Origin: Aeromicrobium yanjiei
GTDB taxonomy: Bacteria > Actinomycetota > Actinomycetes > Propionibacteriales > Nocardioidaceae
Assembly (NCBI RefSeq): GCF_009649075.1
Contig: NZ_CP045737.1
Location: forward strand, 2,294,001-2,358,000
Length of the DNA: 64,000 nt
Direction of reading: 5' to 3'
The position numbers and the translations under genes were made by a program. The notes beneath the pieces are model-generated. The model was not told the origin of the DNA. It worked only from the letters and a program-made list of their open reading frames with translations, and ran no database searches. How positions within the stretch are numbered: position 1 is the first letter of the stretch; the number at the start of each line of letters is the position of its first letter. Shown here piece by piece: positions 45,056 to 54,966 of this stretch.

Positions 45056-46090
45056 TCACGAGCCCGCCTGCGTGGGCGCCTCGGTGTCCGATCGGATGTC
45101 GATGCGCCACCCCGTGAGCTTGGCGGCAAGACGGGCGTTCTGGCCCTCCTTGCCGATCGCGAGCGAGAGCTGGAAGTCCGGGACGACCACCCGCGCCGAG
45201 CGTGTCGCGGCGTCCACGATCGTCACGCTCTTGACCTGGGACGGCGACAGGGCGTGTCCGATGAACTCCGCCGGGTCGTCGCTGTAGTCGACGATGTCGA
45301 TCTTCTCGCCGTGCAGCTCGTGCATCACGTTGCGCACCCGCGAGCCCATGGGGCCGATGCACGCGCCCTTGGCGTTGATGCCGGGCGCGGTGGCGCGCAC
45401 CGCGATCTTGGTGCGGTGACCCGCCTCGCGAGCGATCGCGACGATCTCGACCGAGCCGTCGGCGATCTCGGGGGCCTCCAGCGCGAACAGCAGCTTGACC
45501 AGGTTGGGGTGGGTGCGTGAGACCTTGACCCGCGGACCCCGCAGGCCCTTCTCGACGTCGTAGACGTACGCCTTGAGGCGCTCGCCGTGCGCGTACTTCT
45601 CCTCGGGCACCCGCTCGGTGGCGGTCAGGATCGCCTCGACGCGGCCGAGGTCGAGCATCACGTCCTGGGGGTTGCGACCCTGCTGGATCACACCCGAGAC
45701 GATGTCGCCCACCTTCCCGGAGAACTCGCCGAACTTCGACTCGTCCTCGGCGTCGCGGATGCGCTGCATGATGAGCTGGCGGGCGATCGTGGCGGCGAAC
45801 CGGCCGAAGTCCTCGGGGGTGTCGTCGAACTCCGCGGAGAACCTGACCTCCGGGCGGACCGGCTCCTCCCCCTCGGCGGGCTCGGGCGCCGGCGGCGTCT
45901 CCAGCCGCTCCTTCGCCCAGACCGTCACGTGCCCGTTCTTGCGGTTGAGCTCGACCCGCGCGTGCGGGTGGGCCGCGCCGGTCTTGTGGTACGCCGAGAG
46001 CAGCGCCGTCTCGATCGCCTCGCAGATCGCCTCGAACGGGATCTGCTTCTCCTGCTCGAGAGAGCGCAGAGCGGCCATGTCGATGTCCAT
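45056..46090 (-). CDS. nusA: Transcription termination/antitermination factor NusA
   Basis: NusA binds RNA polymerase and nascent RNA to control pausing, termination and rRNA antitermination. The 344-residue protein has the N-terminal polymerase-binding domain, an S1 domain (about residues 130-200) and two KH domains (GACIGPMGSRVRNVMHELHG and the terminal FQLSLAIGKEGQNARLAAKL). The acidic C-terminal repeats of E. coli NusA are absent, normal for actinobacteria. Its ATG shares one base with the rimP stop (TGATG). Confidence 0.96.
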   Translation of the reverse strand: MDIDMAALRSLEQEKQIPFEAICEAIETALLSAYHKTGAAHPHARVELNRKNGHVTVWAKERLETPPAPEPAEGEEPVRPEVRFSAEFDDTPEDFGRFAATIARQLIMQRIRDAEDESKFGEFSGKVGDIVSGVIQQGRNPQDVMLDLGRVEAILTATERVPEEKYAHGERLKAYVYDVEKGLRGPRVKVSRTHPNLVKLLFALEAPEIADGSVEIVAIAREAGHRTKIAVRATAPGINAKGACIGPMGSRVRNVMHELHGEKIDIVDYSDDPAEFIGHALSPSQVKSVTIVDAATRSARVVVPDFQLSLAIGKEGQNARLAAKLTGWRIDIRSDTEAPTQAGS

Positions 46091-46539
46091 CAGGCGTCCT
46101 TCGGGTTGAGCTCGATCTGCACGAGCGCTGAGGTGATCTGGTCGTACAGGTAGCGGGTCGTGGTCCTGCCCACGATCTCGACGCCCTCGTCGTCGGACGC
46201 GCCGATGCGACCGTCGACCGAGGTGTCGTCCGCGAGACGCAGGCGGACCAGGCGCCCCGCGTTGCGACGCCAGTGGCGCGGCAGCGTGAGCGGGCGGTCG
46301 ACGCCGCGTGATGTCACCTCGAGCGTGTAGGGCTCGTCGCCCATCACGTCGCTTGCGTCGAGGACCTCCGAGAGGGCGCGCGTGGCGTCGGTGATGTGGT
46401 CGATGCCCACACCGCCGTCCCGGTCCACCGCGATGCGGAGGACGCGCTTCCTGCCGGCCGGCGTCAGCTCCACTGCCTCGAGATCGAGGCCGAGCGACGA
46501 CACGGTGGTCTCGACGAGGGTCTCCAGACTGTCCGTCAT
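46090..46539 (-). CDS. rimP: Ribosome maturation factor RimP
   Basis: RimP assists 30S maturation. The 149-residue protein has the N-terminal domain (LGLDLEAVELTPAGRKRVLRI, ending DRDGGVGIDHITDATRAL), the VTSRGVDRPLTLPRHWRRN linker and the SH3-like C-terminal domain. ATG 46539 has a GGAGGACC ribosome site. It heads the rimP-nusA-ylxR-infB-rbfA-truB run. Confidence 0.95.
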   Translation of the reverse strand: MTDSLETLVETTVSSLGLDLEAVELTPAGRKRVLRIAVDRDGGVGIDHITDATRALSEVLDASDVMGDEPYTLEVTSRGVDRPLTLPRHWRRNAGRLVRLRLADDTSVDGRIGASDDEGVEIVGRTTTRYLYDQITSALVQIELNPKDA

Positions 46540-46674
46540 GGATGGTCCTCCGTCTTCTGTTGTGGACACCGCGTTCAGTGTCCGCACCACCTTACCGAAC
46601 CGGCGCGGCTCCTCCCGCCATCCGACGACCCAGCACGTCTGCCGAGCTCGCTCGCGGGCGGACGTTAACCTGCC

Positions 46675-47163
46675 ATGGTGATCAGCCGACGCGTCCTTCT
46701 GGGGACGGGAGCCGCCGTGGCGGGTGGAGCGGCTCTCGTGGGTGTCGCGCATGTCACGCACGTGCTGGACGATGCGGCCGACCTCGTCGGGCTCGACCCC
46801 AAGCCCGAGCCGGACCCCGAGGACGACCGCTTGGTGCGGCGCGCCGCGTCGGGCGCCGCGACCCTCCTGGCCATGGTGGAGGCGACGGCCGCCACGCACC
46901 GGTCCCTGGCCCTGGCCCCCTTCGAGGCGCTGGTGCGCGAGCAGCTGGCAGCTGTCGGCGGGACGACCGCGGCGACGGACGTCGCCGCCCCTCCTGCAGG
47001 GGCCGGGGCCGCGCTCGCGCAGCTGGAGAAGGCCTTCCGCGCCGCGGCCAAGGCCCGGGCCGCCGACGCGCTGCGGTCCTTCTCCCCCGACCTCACCCGG
47101 GTGCTCGCCTCGATGTCCGCAGGCCTCGCCCAGGGCGCCCGCGGGCTCGGTGACCTGCGATGA
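46675..47163 (+). CDS. Tat-exported hypothetical protein
   Basis: This 162-residue protein has a twin-arginine signal (SRRVLLG, then a hydrophobic stretch GAAVAGGAALVGVAHV) and a helical Ala/Arg-rich body without a known motif. A TAACCT box is 6 nt before GTG 46678, so the leaderless start may be that GTG one codon downstream of ATG 46675. It overlaps the ferritin-like gene by 4 nt, so both are made together. The pair may handle a metal or other cofactor outside the membrane, but this is only inferred. Confidence 0.75.
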   Translation: MVISRRVLLGTGAAVAGGAALVGVAHVTHVLDDAADLVGLDPKPEPDPEDDRLVRRAASGAATLLAMVEATAATHRSLALAPFEALVREQLAAVGGTTAATDVAAPPAGAGAALAQLEKAFRAAAKARAADALRSFSPDLTRVLASMSAGLAQGARGLGDLR

Positions 47164-47561
47164 TCGCCATCGAGGACCTGCAGACGTGGCTCGCGCTCGA
47201 GCACGAGGCGGTGTGGCTCTACCCGGTCATCGGTGCCCGCTTCGCCGATCTACGGCCCCGCGCCTCCACGGCGTTCCGGACACACCGCGACACCCGCGAC
47301 GCGCTGGAGCGCCGCATCCGGGTGGCCGGCGAGGACCCGGTGGCGAACCGGCTGACGTACGACGTGGGACCGGTCGACACCGAGCGGCGGGCGCTGCGGG
47401 CCGCCCGCCGCCTCGAGGCACGGATCAGCGCCGCGTGCCTGGCGCTGGCCGGGGCGTCCGAGGGCGACCTGCGGGCGTACGCGATCAGGAACCTCACCCG
47501 CGCGGCCCTGGCCGAGCTCACCTGGGGCGCGAGACCGCAGGCCTTCCCCGGTCTCCCCTGA
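47160..47561 (+). CDS. DUF4439 ferritin-like protein
   Basis: This 133-residue, mostly helical protein fits the DUF4439 ferritin-like family found beside rimP and proS in actinobacteria. The N-terminal ALEHEAVWLYPVIGARF holds a Glu-x-x-His pattern, and later helices contain THRDTRDALERRI and ARRLEARISAACLAL. Di-iron binding is possible but not all ligands are clear. It ends at the edge of a palindrome that also contains the proS stop. Confidence 0.82.
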   Translation: MIAIEDLQTWLALEHEAVWLYPVIGARFADLRPRASTAFRTHRDTRDALERRIRVAGEDPVANRLTYDVGPVDTERRALRAARRLEARISAACLALAGASEGDLRAYAIRNLTRAALAELTWGARPQAFPGLP

Positions 47562-47677
47562 CCCCCACCCCGCCCCGCCCCGCCCAGATTTGCGGAGTCA
47601 TGCACCTTTTCGCGGGCAAATTTCGTGCAGGAGCCCGCAAATCTGGGCGGGGGTGGGGCGGGGTGGGGGTGGGTCAG
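47558..47677. repeat. 120-bp palindrome containing two facing stop codons
   Basis: CTGACCC at 47558-47564 mirrors GGGTCAG at 47671-47677, so the TGA of the DUF4439 gene and the TGA of proS are mirror images. Inside are C-rich/G-rich arms (GACCCCCACCCCGCCCC, and GGGGTGGGGCGGGGTGGGGG in reverse order), CCCAGATTTGCGG/CCGCAAATCTGGG, and a TGCAC/GTGCA pair around an AT-rich loop. A cruciform or long hairpin should end both transcripts. Confidence 0.88.
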
Positions 47678-49419
47678 CCGCGCAGGTGTGCGATCAGGTC
47701 GGCGAGCGGGACGTCGGTGCGCTCGCCCGTGGCCCGGTCCTTGACCTCGACCACGCCGTCGACGAAGCCCTTGCCCACGACCACGATCGTCGGGACGCCG
47801 ATCAGCTCGGCGTCCTTGAACTTCACACCGGGTGACACCTTGCCCAGGCGGTCGTCGAACAGCACGTCGAAGCCCTCCCCGATCAGGTCGTCGTAGACCT
47901 GCTCGGCGCCTGCGACGACGGTCTCGTCCTTGCCGGCGACGATCAGGTGCACGTCGAAGGGGGCGAGCTCCTTGGGCCACACGAGGCCCGCGTCGTCGTG
48001 CGCGTACTCCGCGACCGCGGCGACCGCGCGCGAGACGCCCACGCCGTACGACCCCATCGTGACGGTCACGAGCTTGCCGTTCTCGTCGAGCACCTTGAGG
48101 TCGAGCACCTCGGCGTACTTGCGACCGAGCTGGAAGATGTGACCCATCTCGATGCCCCGCGCGAGCTCCAGCGGGCCCGAGCCGTCGGGGGCGGGATCGC
48201 CCGCGCGCACCTCGGCGGCCTCGATCGTGCCGTCGGAGGTGAAGTCCCGCCCGGCGACCAGGTCGATGACGTGCGAGCCCTGGATGTTGGCGCCGGTGAC
48301 CCAGCGGGTGCCCGTGACGACACGCGGATCGGTCAGGTAGCGGATGCCGGTGTCGCTCTCGGTGCCCAGCGCGGCGGGGCCGATGTAGCCCTTCACCAGG
48401 CCGGGATGGGCGGCGAACTCCGCCTCGCCGAACGGCTCGACCTCGGCGGGCGAGACCTGCGCCTCGAGCCGCTTGGCGTCCACCTCGCGGTCACCGGGTA
48501 CGCCGATCGCCAACGGCTCGCGCGTGCCGTCGGGGTGGCGCAGCATGACCAGCACGTTCTTGAGCGTGTCGGCCGCCTCCCAGGGGCGGTCGTCGCGCGG
48601 GAACGCCTCGTTGAGGTGCGCGACCAGCGTCTCGATCGTGGGCGTGTCGGGGGTCTGCTCGGCGTGTGCGGCGGGCGCGTCGTCGTACGGCAGCGGATCA
48701 GGCGCGATCGTCGTGACGGCCTCGACGTTGGCCGCGTAGCCGCCCGGGGAGCGGACGAAGGTGTCCTCTCCCGTGGGCGACACCGCGAGGAACTCCTCGC
48801 TGGCCGAGCCTCCCATCGCGCCGGAGTCGGCGTGGACGATCGCGTACTCGAAGCCCAGCCGGTCGAAGATGCGGACGTACGCCGCGCGGTGCGCGCGGTA
48901 GGACTCCTCGAGCCCCGCGTCGTCGATGTCGAAGGAGTAGGAGTCCTTCATGATGAACTCGCGTCCGCGCAGGATGCCGGCGCGGGGACGCGCCTCGTCG
49001 CGGTACTTGGTCTGGATCTGGTAGAGGCTCAGCGGCAGGTCCTTGTAGGAGGAGTAGAGGTCCTTGACCAGCAGCGTGAACATCTCCTCGTGCGTCGGGC
49101 CGAGGAGCATGTCGTTGCCCTTGCGGTCCGCGAGGCGGAAGAGGTTGGGCCCGTACTCGGTCCACCGGTTGCTCGCCTCGTAGGGCTCCCGCGGCAGCAG
49201 CGACGGGAAGCGCACCTCCTGCGCGCCGATCGCGTCCATCTCCTCGCGGACGATGCGCTCGACGTTGGCCAGGACCTTCAGCCCGAGCGGGAGCCACGAG
49301 TAGATGCCCGGTGCCACGCGGCGGACGTAGCCCGCACGCACCAGGAGCTTGTGGCTCGGCACCTCGGCATCGGCGGGATCGTCGCGGAGAGTTCGCAGGA
49401 AGAGCCGGGACATACGCAT
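47674..49419 (-). CDS. proS: Prolyl-tRNA synthetase
   Basis: This 581-residue class II synthetase of the bacterial type charges tRNA-Pro. Motif 1 and 2 regions are clear ([17 protein letters not shown], then GPTHEEMFT), an insertion editing domain spans about residues 220-400, motif 3 reads [15 protein letters not shown], and the anticodon-binding domain ends the protein. TAGGCT is 6 nt before ATG 49419, so it is probably leaderless. Confidence 0.96.
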   Translation of the reverse strand: MRMSRLFLRTLRDDPADAEVPSHKLLVRAGYVRRVAPGIYSWLPLGLKVLANVERIVREEMDAIGAQEVRFPSLLPREPYEASNRWTEYGPNLFRLADRKGNDMLLGPTHEEMFTLLVKDLYSSYKDLPLSLYQIQTKYRDEARPRAGILRGREFIMKDSYSFDIDDAGLEESYRAHRAAYVRIFDRLGFEYAIVHADSGAMGGSASEEFLAVSPTGEDTFVRSPGGYAANVEAVTTIAPDPLPYDDAPAAHAEQTPDTPTIETLVAHLNEAFPRDDRPWEAADTLKNVLVMLRHPDGTREPLAIGVPGDREVDAKRLEAQVSPAEVEPFGEAEFAAHPGLVKGYIGPAALGTESDTGIRYLTDPRVVTGTRWVTGANIQGSHVIDLVAGRDFTSDGTIEAAEVRAGDPAPDGSGPLELARGIEMGHIFQLGRKYAEVLDLKVLDENGKLVTVTMGSYGVGVSRAVAAVAEYAHDDAGLVWPKELAPFDVHLIVAGKDETVVAGAEQVYDDLIGEGFDVLFDDRLGKVSPGVKFKDAELIGVPTIVVVGKGFVDGVVEVKDRATGERTDVPLADLIAHLRG

Positions 49420-49425
49420 GTCCCG

Positions 49426-49431
49426 AGCCTA
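49426..49431 (-). promoter_or_regulatory. -10 box of leaderless proS
   Basis: On the minus strand TAGGCT ends 6 nt before the proS ATG at 49419, with no ribosome site between them. Confidence 0.55.
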
Positions 49432-49436
49432 TCGTT

Positions 49437-49799
49437 CTAGGACCTCGCGGCCTTCAGCGCGATGCGGATCATCGGGGCCTGCAGGGGCAACCGCGCGATC
49501 GTGCCGATCGTGAACCAGGTCGGCGTCCTCTTGCTGCGCACGGCGTCCAGGGTCATCTGGACGTTCGCGGGGAACACCGCCGCGAGCAGGCCCACCGCGC
49601 CCAGCCCGCCGAGGCGGCGCGTGCCCGGGTTGAGCATCATCGCGCCGAGCGCGATCTCCGCGGCGCCCGAGGCCAGCACGAGCTGCTTCTTGGCCGGCAG
49701 CGGCTTCGGCACGATGCGCTCGAACGGCCGGGGCCTGACGAAGTGCAGGATCCCGATGCCGACGAATGCGCCGGCCATGACCTCGATGTCGCGTCTCAT
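49437..49799 (-). CDS. DoxX-like small membrane protein
   Basis: This 120-residue protein has about four hydrophobic segments and the MAGAFVGIGILHFVRPRPFERIVP start typical of DoxX-like actinobacterial proteins, with an LVLASGAAEIALGAMMLNPG helix. The function of such proteins is mostly unknown; some act in redox or thiosulfate-linked systems. It lies between proS and the GNAT gene on the same strand. No cofactor motif is seen. Confidence 0.75.
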   Translation of the reverse strand: MRRDIEVMAGAFVGIGILHFVRPRPFERIVPKPLPAKKQLVLASGAAEIALGAMMLNPGTRRLGGLGAVGLLAAVFPANVQMTLDAVRSKRTPTWFTIGTIARLPLQAPMIRIALKAARS

Positions 49800-49818
49800 G
49801 CGCGCAGCGTAGCCGTCG

Positions 49819-50661
49819 TCAGAGCAGGATCGAGGCGAACGTGGTGGTCTGCTCGAAGCCCGCCCGCTCGTACGCCCGTCGGGCCGGCGTGTTGTGGTCG
49901 TTGACGTACAGCGTCACGACCGGCGCGATGGTGCGGCGGACCTGGTTGACGACCGCGGAGATCGCGGGTCCGGCGATGCCGCGGCCCCGCAGGTCGGGGT
50001 GGACGTAGACGCCCTGGAGCTGGCACGCGTACGGGGTCGCGGCCCCGACCTCGGTCTTGAAGATGACCTGGCCGTCCTCGATGATCGCGAACGACCAGCC
50101 CTGCGAGATCAGCTGGGCTACCCGAGCCCGGTAGCCGCTGCGGCTGCTCGCCTCGGGGTCGACGCCGACCTCCTCGGTGAACATCGCGACGCACGCGGGA
50201 TAGACCGTGTCGAACTCGTCCATGACGACCGGGCGCACCCGCGGATCGGGACGCAGCCGGCTGTCGCGGTCGATGACCATGAACGGCTGGTCCAGGCGGG
50301 GCGAGCGGGCCGGGCCCCAGCGAGGCTCGAGCAGCTCCCACAGGGGCAGGACGGCCGAGCGCAGGCCAACGACGGACGAAGGGCGGATGTTGTCGGTGAG
50401 GACCCGCTCGGCGAACGCCTCGATCGCGCGCCGTGTCGCCTCGACCGGGACGAGGTTGGTGCCCGCGTGGCAGGCCGAGACGAGCACGTCGTCCTCGAAG
50501 TAGCCCCAGACCTGGCCGCCGAGCCAGCGGGTCTGCAGCCCGGTCGCGTCGACGCGGTTGCGGACGAACAGATTGGCCAGTCGGTCGCGGTCCAGCAGCG
50601 CTCGCAGCTCCGGCAGGTCGTCGGGCGTCAGAGCGCGAACCTGTGTCGTCGTCCTCAGCAC
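49819..50661 (-). CDS. GNAT acetyltransferase with DUF4081 domain
   Basis: This 280-residue protein has an N-terminal DUF4081 domain (about residues 1-130, LPELRALLDRDRLANLFVRN) and a C-terminal GNAT domain with the acetyl-CoA loop (GVYVHPDLRGRGIAGPAI) and NDHNTPARRAYERAGFEQ. The substrate is unknown. I prefer GTG 50661, which has GGGAGG just upstream; ATG 50673 would add four residues. Confidence 0.86.
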   Translation of the reverse strand: MLRTTTQVRALTPDDLPELRALLDRDRLANLFVRNRVDATGLQTRWLGGQVWGYFEDDVLVSACHAGTNLVPVEATRRAIEAFAERVLTDNIRPSSVVGLRSAVLPLWELLEPRWGPARSPRLDQPFMVIDRDSRLRPDPRVRPVVMDEFDTVYPACVAMFTEEVGVDPEASSRSGYRARVAQLISQGWSFAIIEDGQVIFKTEVGAATPYACQLQGVYVHPDLRGRGIAGPAISAVVNQVRRTIAPVVTLYVNDHNTPARRAYERAGFEQTTTFASILL

Positions 50662-50804
50662 TGCGCCTCCCATGGTGGTGGAACCAGCCTACGACGAGCG
50701 CCGGTCCCCAGCACGACCGGCGCCTCGTCATGCCGGACGAATCCCGCGTCCACCGCTAGCGTCCCCTACAGCAGCACGCCAGGACGCACGATGAGCGGGG
50801 GGCC

Positions 50805-51266
50805 ATGAGGGGCAAGCGGCACACAGGATGGTGCGTGACGACCGCGCTGACGCTCCTGCTGCTCGGGGGTTGTGGCGGCTCGGACGAGCTGTCGGCGGCG
50901 TCGACGTACACCGACGCGATCGTCGGTCGGGGCGCCCAGCCGCTGGGGCCCGTCATCAAGGACCTGGTGACGAAGGAGGTCTACGACTTCATCGTGCCGG
51001 CCGACACGAAGGCCATCGTGGATGCGGGACTCCAGTACGTCGGGCAGGTCACGATCAAGCCGTCGAGCGTCACGATCACGGGCGACAAGGCCCTCGTGAA
51101 GGGGTGCCAGGACAGCTCCGAGGCCTTCCTGGTCACGAAGGGCCGGACCGCGCCGGACGCCGACGCGAAGCCGTTGCCGTCGACGACGATCTCCTTCGGC
51201 CTGGTGCGCAGGGACGGGCGATGGATCGTCTCGGACCCCGGGGCCGCGGACGCGAAGGCGTGCTGA
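50805..51266 (+). CDS. Hypothetical lipoprotein
   Basis: This 153-residue protein has a lipoprotein signal with lipobox LLGGC (Cys23). The mature part is a single compact domain with a final Cys and a GRWIVSDPG strand, resembling NTF2-like or DUF4878-type extracellular domains; this is only a weak resemblance. It is divergent from the GNAT gene and convergent with ispG, 27 nt away. Confidence 0.72.
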   Translation: MRGKRHTGWCVTTALTLLLLGGCGGSDELSAASTYTDAIVGRGAQPLGPVIKDLVTKEVYDFIVPADTKAIVDAGLQYVGQVTIKPSSVTITGDKALVKGCQDSSEAFLVTKGRTAPDADAKPLPSTTISFGLVRRDGRWIVSDPGAADAKAC

Positions 51267-51293
51267 CGCGGTCGAGGAGGGAACCTCTGGTCG

Positions 51294-52439
51294 TCAGCTG
51301 ATGCTGACGGCCGGAGAGCCGCCCTCGACCGGCTCCATGCCCTCGGCGAGGCGCATGGCCTCCTCGATCAGCGTCTCGACGATCTTGGACTCCGGGACGG
51401 TCTTGATGACCTCGCCCTTGACGAAGATCTGGCCCTTGCCGTTGCCGCTCGCGACCCCCAGGTCGGCCTCGCGTGCCTCGCCGGGACCGTTCACGACGCA
51501 TCCCATGACCGCGACGCGCAGCGGCACCTCGAGGCCCTCGAGCCCCGCGGTCACCTGCTCGGCCAGCGTGTAGACGTCGACCTGGGCGCGGCCGCACGAG
51601 GGGCACGACACGATCTCGAGCTTGCGCTCGCGCAGGTTGAGCGACTGCAGGATCTGGATGCCGACCTTGACCTCCTCGACCGGCGGCGCCGAGAGCGACA
51701 CCCGGATCGTGTCGCCGATGCCCTTGCCCAGCAGGTAGCCGAACGCCGTGGCGCTCTTGATCGTGCCCTGGAACGCCGGACCGGCCTCGGTCACGCCGAG
51801 GTGCAGGGGCCAGTCCCCGCGCTCCGCGAGCATCTCGTACGCCTGCGCCATGATGACCGGATCGTTGTGCTTGACCGAGATCTTGAAGTCGTGGAAGTCG
51901 TGCTCCTCGAACAGCGACGCCTCCCAGACCGCGGACTCGACGAGCGCCTCGGGCGTGGCCCGGCCGTACTTGTCGAAGATGCGCTTGTCGAGCGAGCCGG
52001 CGTTGACGCCGATGCGGATCGAGACGCCTGCGTCCTTGGCCGCACGGGCGATCGCCCCGACCTGGTCGTCGAACTTGCGGATGTTGCCGGGGTTGACGCG
52101 CACCGCGGCACAGCCGGCGTCGATCGCGGCGAACACGTACTTGGGCTGGAAGTGGATGTCGGCGATGACCGGGATGTTGGAGTGCCGGGCGATCTCGGGC
52201 AGCGCATCGGCGTCGTCCTGGCTGGGGCACGCGACCCGGACGATGTCGCAGCCGGCGGCCGTGAGCTCGGCGATCTGCTGCAGCGTCGTGTTGACGTCCG
52301 ACGTCAGGGTCGTGGTCATCGACTGCACCGAGACGGGGGCGTCTCCGCCCACGTCGACGCTGCCGACCTTGATCTTGCGCGAGCGGCGCCGCGGCGCGAG
52401 GACGGGCGGCGGCATCGCGGGAAGGCCGAGATCTGTCAT
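51294..52439 (-). CDS. ispG: 4-hydroxy-3-methylbut-2-enyl diphosphate synthase IspG
   Basis: IspG is a 4Fe-4S enzyme of the MEP isoprenoid pathway. The 381-residue protein has the TIM-barrel half ([20 protein letters not shown]) and the C-terminal iron-sulfur half with VSCPSCGR and CVVNGPGEA supplying the cluster Cys residues. The start overlaps the rseP stop by 4 nt. With dxr just upstream, two steps of the MEP route are encoded in one run. Confidence 0.95.
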   Translation of the reverse strand: MTDLGLPAMPPPVLAPRRRSRKIKVGSVDVGGDAPVSVQSMTTTLTSDVNTTLQQIAELTAAGCDIVRVACPSQDDADALPEIARHSNIPVIADIHFQPKYVFAAIDAGCAAVRVNPGNIRKFDDQVGAIARAAKDAGVSIRIGVNAGSLDKRIFDKYGRATPEALVESAVWEASLFEEHDFHDFKISVKHNDPVIMAQAYEMLAERGDWPLHLGVTEAGPAFQGTIKSATAFGYLLGKGIGDTIRVSLSAPPVEEVKVGIQILQSLNLRERKLEIVSCPSCGRAQVDVYTLAEQVTAGLEGLEVPLRVAVMGCVVNGPGEAREADLGVASGNGKGQIFVKGEVIKTVPESKIVETLIEEAMRLAEGMEPVEGGSPAVSIS

Positions 52440-53734
52440 GACAGGCTCACAGGGTTGACGATGTCGGCGTAGATCAGGATCACGCTCATCAGCATAAGGA
52501 GGGCACCCACGCCGTACGCGACGGGCAGCATCTTGGCCACGTCGACGAAGCCCGGATCGGGACGTCCTCGCAGCTTCGCGATGCCCCGGCGGATCGCCTC
52601 CCACAGCGCACCGGCGATGTGACCGCCGTCCAGCGGCAGCAGCGGGATGAAGTTGAACATCGCGAGGAACAGGTTGAGCCCGGCGAGCAGGACCAGGACG
52701 CGCTGGGCCCGCTCGGACCACGTCGGGTCGTCGATCGTGAACGACTCCCCCGCGACCCGGCTCGCACCGACCACGCTGATCGGCCCCTCGGCGTCCCGCT
52801 CGGCACCGAATGCGGCCTTGGTGACGTCGACCATGCGCGACGGCAGGTGCCAGATCGCCTTGGCCGTGCCCACGACGTAGTCGCCCATGACGTCCACGAC
52901 GTAGCCCGGACCCTTGCGGTCCATCTGCTCGGTCGGCGAGACACCGAGGAAGCCGACCTCGACGGTCTTGGTCGGGTCGTCGAGATCCGCACGTGCCAGC
53001 ACCGAGGTGCTCACCGTCGCCGACATGTCGCGTCCGTCGCGCTCCCAGTCGATCGTCGCGCGGTCCGCGCCGTTGCTGCGGATGAGCCTGGACAACGTCT
53101 CCCACGAGTCGACACGAGTGCCGTTGAACGCGGTGATCGTGTCGCCCGGCTGCAGGCCGGCCTTGCTGGCGGGGGTCTCGGGATCGGACGGCTTGCACGT
53201 GCGCCCGGCCTCGGTGTCGCTGATCGCGCAGTCCGACACCGTCTGCACCGTCGTGGTGGGCGTGAGCGCGCCGAAGCCCATGAAGACGACCGCGAACAGG
53301 ATCACCGCGATGATGATGTTGACGATGGGCCCGCCGGACATCACGATGAGCTTCTGCCACCACGGCTTGCGATAGAAGAGCCGGTCGAGGTCCTTGTCCT
53401 CGACGTGCTCGTACTCCGCCTCACGGGCGTCGGAGATGAGCTGGGTGAACATGCCGGTGTTGGTCTTGCGGACCTCGTGCGGGTCGTCGCCCTTGGCGGG
53501 CGGCAGCATGCCGACCAGCTTGACGTAGCCGCCGAGCGGGATCGACTTGATGCCGAACTCGGTCTCGCCTCGCTTGGTCGACCAGACCGTGTTGCCGAAG
53601 CCCACGAAGAACTGGGTGACCTTGATGCCGAACTTCTTGGCCGGGTACATGTGCCCGAGCTCGTGCAGCGCGATCGACAGCACGACGCCGAGCACGAACA
53701 CCACCACGCCGAGGGTGTAGATCAGGGCGTTCAT
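52436..53734 (-). CDS. rseP: Site-2 protease, RseP/M50 family
   Basis: This 432-residue intramembrane zinc protease has the HExxH motif in [15 protein letters not shown] (His24, Glu25, His28), a PDZ domain (about residues 165-245, ending in the [13 protein letters not shown] loop) and the second metal motif [12 protein letters not shown] near the C-terminus. It cleaves membrane-bound regulators such as anti-sigma factors. The start overlaps dxr by 4 nt, and ispG follows with a 4-nt overlap. Homologues are also annotated as Rip1-type proteases in mycobacteria. Confidence 0.94.
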   Translation of the reverse strand: MNALIYTLGVVVFVLGVVLSIALHELGHMYPAKKFGIKVTQFFVGFGNTVWSTKRGETEFGIKSIPLGGYVKLVGMLPPAKGDDPHEVRKTNTGMFTQLISDAREAEYEHVEDKDLDRLFYRKPWWQKLIVMSGGPIVNIIIAVILFAVVFMGFGALTPTTTVQTVSDCAISDTEAGRTCKPSDPETPASKAGLQPGDTITAFNGTRVDSWETLSRLIRSNGADRATIDWERDGRDMSATVSTSVLARADLDDPTKTVEVGFLGVSPTEQMDRKGPGYVVDVMGDYVVGTAKAIWHLPSRMVDVTKAAFGAERDAEGPISVVGASRVAGESFTIDDPTWSERAQRVLVLLAGLNLFLAMFNFIPLLPLDGGHIAGALWEAIRRGIAKLRGRPDPGFVDVAKMLPVAYGVGALLMLMSVILIYADIVNPVSLS

Positions 53735-54933
53735 CGTTTCTCCACGAGGTTCGTGGCCCGCTCGCGAGCCCATGTGTCGGCCCCGAGCACGCCGTCGAGG
53801 GTCATCTCCTGGTGGGCGACGTCCGGGTCCGTGAGGTGCTCATCGAGGACTGCGCCCACTGTGTCCACTATGCCGAGGAAGTCCAAGTGCCCGTGGACGA
53901 ATGCGTCGACGCAGACCTCGTTGGCGGCGTTGAAGACCGCCGGCCCCGTACGCCCGAACGTCCCGGCGCGGCGGGCGAGACCCACGGCCGGGAAGGCCTC
54001 CTCGTCGAGCGGGAAGAACTCCCACGTCGCGGGCCGCGACCAGTCGCACCCTGCTGCGGCGCCGGGGACCCTCTCGGGCCAGGCCAGGCCGAGCGCGATC
54101 GGCAGCTTCATGTCCGGCGGGGACGCCTGGACCATCGTCGCGCCGTCGACGAACTCGACCATCGAGTGCACGATCGACGGCGGGTGGACCACGACCTCGA
54201 TCCGGTCGAAGCCGATGCCGAACAACAGGTGGGCCTCGATGACCTCGAGCCCCTTGTTGACCAGGGTCGCGGAGTTGATCGTGATGACCGGGCCCATGTC
54301 CCACGTGGGGTGGGCCATGGCCTGCTCGGGCGTGACGTCCGCGAGCTCTCGGCGCGTACGCCCGCGGAACGGCCCACCGCTCGCGGTGACGATCAGCTTG
54401 CGGACGTCCTCGGGCCGTTCGCCTCGCATCGCCTGCGCGAGGGCCGAGTGCTCGGAGTCGACCGGCACGAGCTGGCCGGGCGCCGCGGCGCGCGTCACGA
54501 GCTCGCCGCCGATGATGAGCGACTCCTTGTTGGCCAGGGCCAGGGTCACGCCGGTCTCGAGTGCCGCGAGGGTCGGCAGCAGGCCCACCGCCCCGGTCAT
54601 GCCGTTGAGCACGACGTCGCACGGCGTGCGGGCGACGTCGCACGCGGCGTCGGGGCCCACGATCAGGCGCGGGATGCGGTGGTCGCCGTGGGCGTACCCG
54701 CGCCGCTGCGCCTCGGCATAGAGAGCGAGCTGCACGTCCTCGGCCGCGCTGCCTCGCGCGACCGCGACGAGCGGCACGTCGAAGGCGATGGCCTGCTCGG
54801 CCAGGAGCCGCGGATTGGCGCCACCGGCGGCCAGCGCGACCACCTCGAACCGGTCGGGATTGGCGGCGATGACCTCGAGGGCCTGGGTACCGATCGAGCC
54901 GGTCGAGCCGAGGATGGCGACACGCTTGCGCAT
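53731..54933 (-). CDS. dxr: 1-deoxy-D-xylulose 5-phosphate reductoisomerase Dxr
   Basis: Dxr makes methylerythritol 4-phosphate, the first committed MEP step. The 400-residue protein has the NADPH loop [13 protein letters not shown] at the N-terminus, [21 protein letters not shown] and the metal-binding SGGPFRGR region. ATG 54933 has a GGAGG ribosome site; a start at 54951 would add six residues. It heads the dxr-rseP-ispG operon. Confidence 0.95.
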   Translation of the reverse strand: MRKRVAILGSTGSIGTQALEVIAANPDRFEVVALAAGGANPRLLAEQAIAFDVPLVAVARGSAAEDVQLALYAEAQRRGYAHGDHRIPRLIVGPDAACDVARTPCDVVLNGMTGAVGLLPTLAALETGVTLALANKESLIIGGELVTRAAAPGQLVPVDSEHSALAQAMRGERPEDVRKLIVTASGGPFRGRTRRELADVTPEQAMAHPTWDMGPVITINSATLVNKGLEVIEAHLLFGIGFDRIEVVVHPPSIVHSMVEFVDGATMVQASPPDMKLPIALGLAWPERVPGAAAGCDWSRPATWEFFPLDEEAFPAVGLARRAGTFGRTGPAVFNAANEVCVDAFVHGHLDFLGIVDTVGAVLDEHLTDPDVAHQEMTLDGVLGADTWARERATNLVEKR

Positions 54934-54966
54934 GTCGCCATCCTCCCGCACCTCGCGGCCGGCGGC

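Noticed and set aside
50692..50729. Terminator hairpin (CGCCGGT/ACCGGCG)
   Set aside because: It lies between divergent gene starts, so it is more likely part of a promoter region or chance GC pairing.
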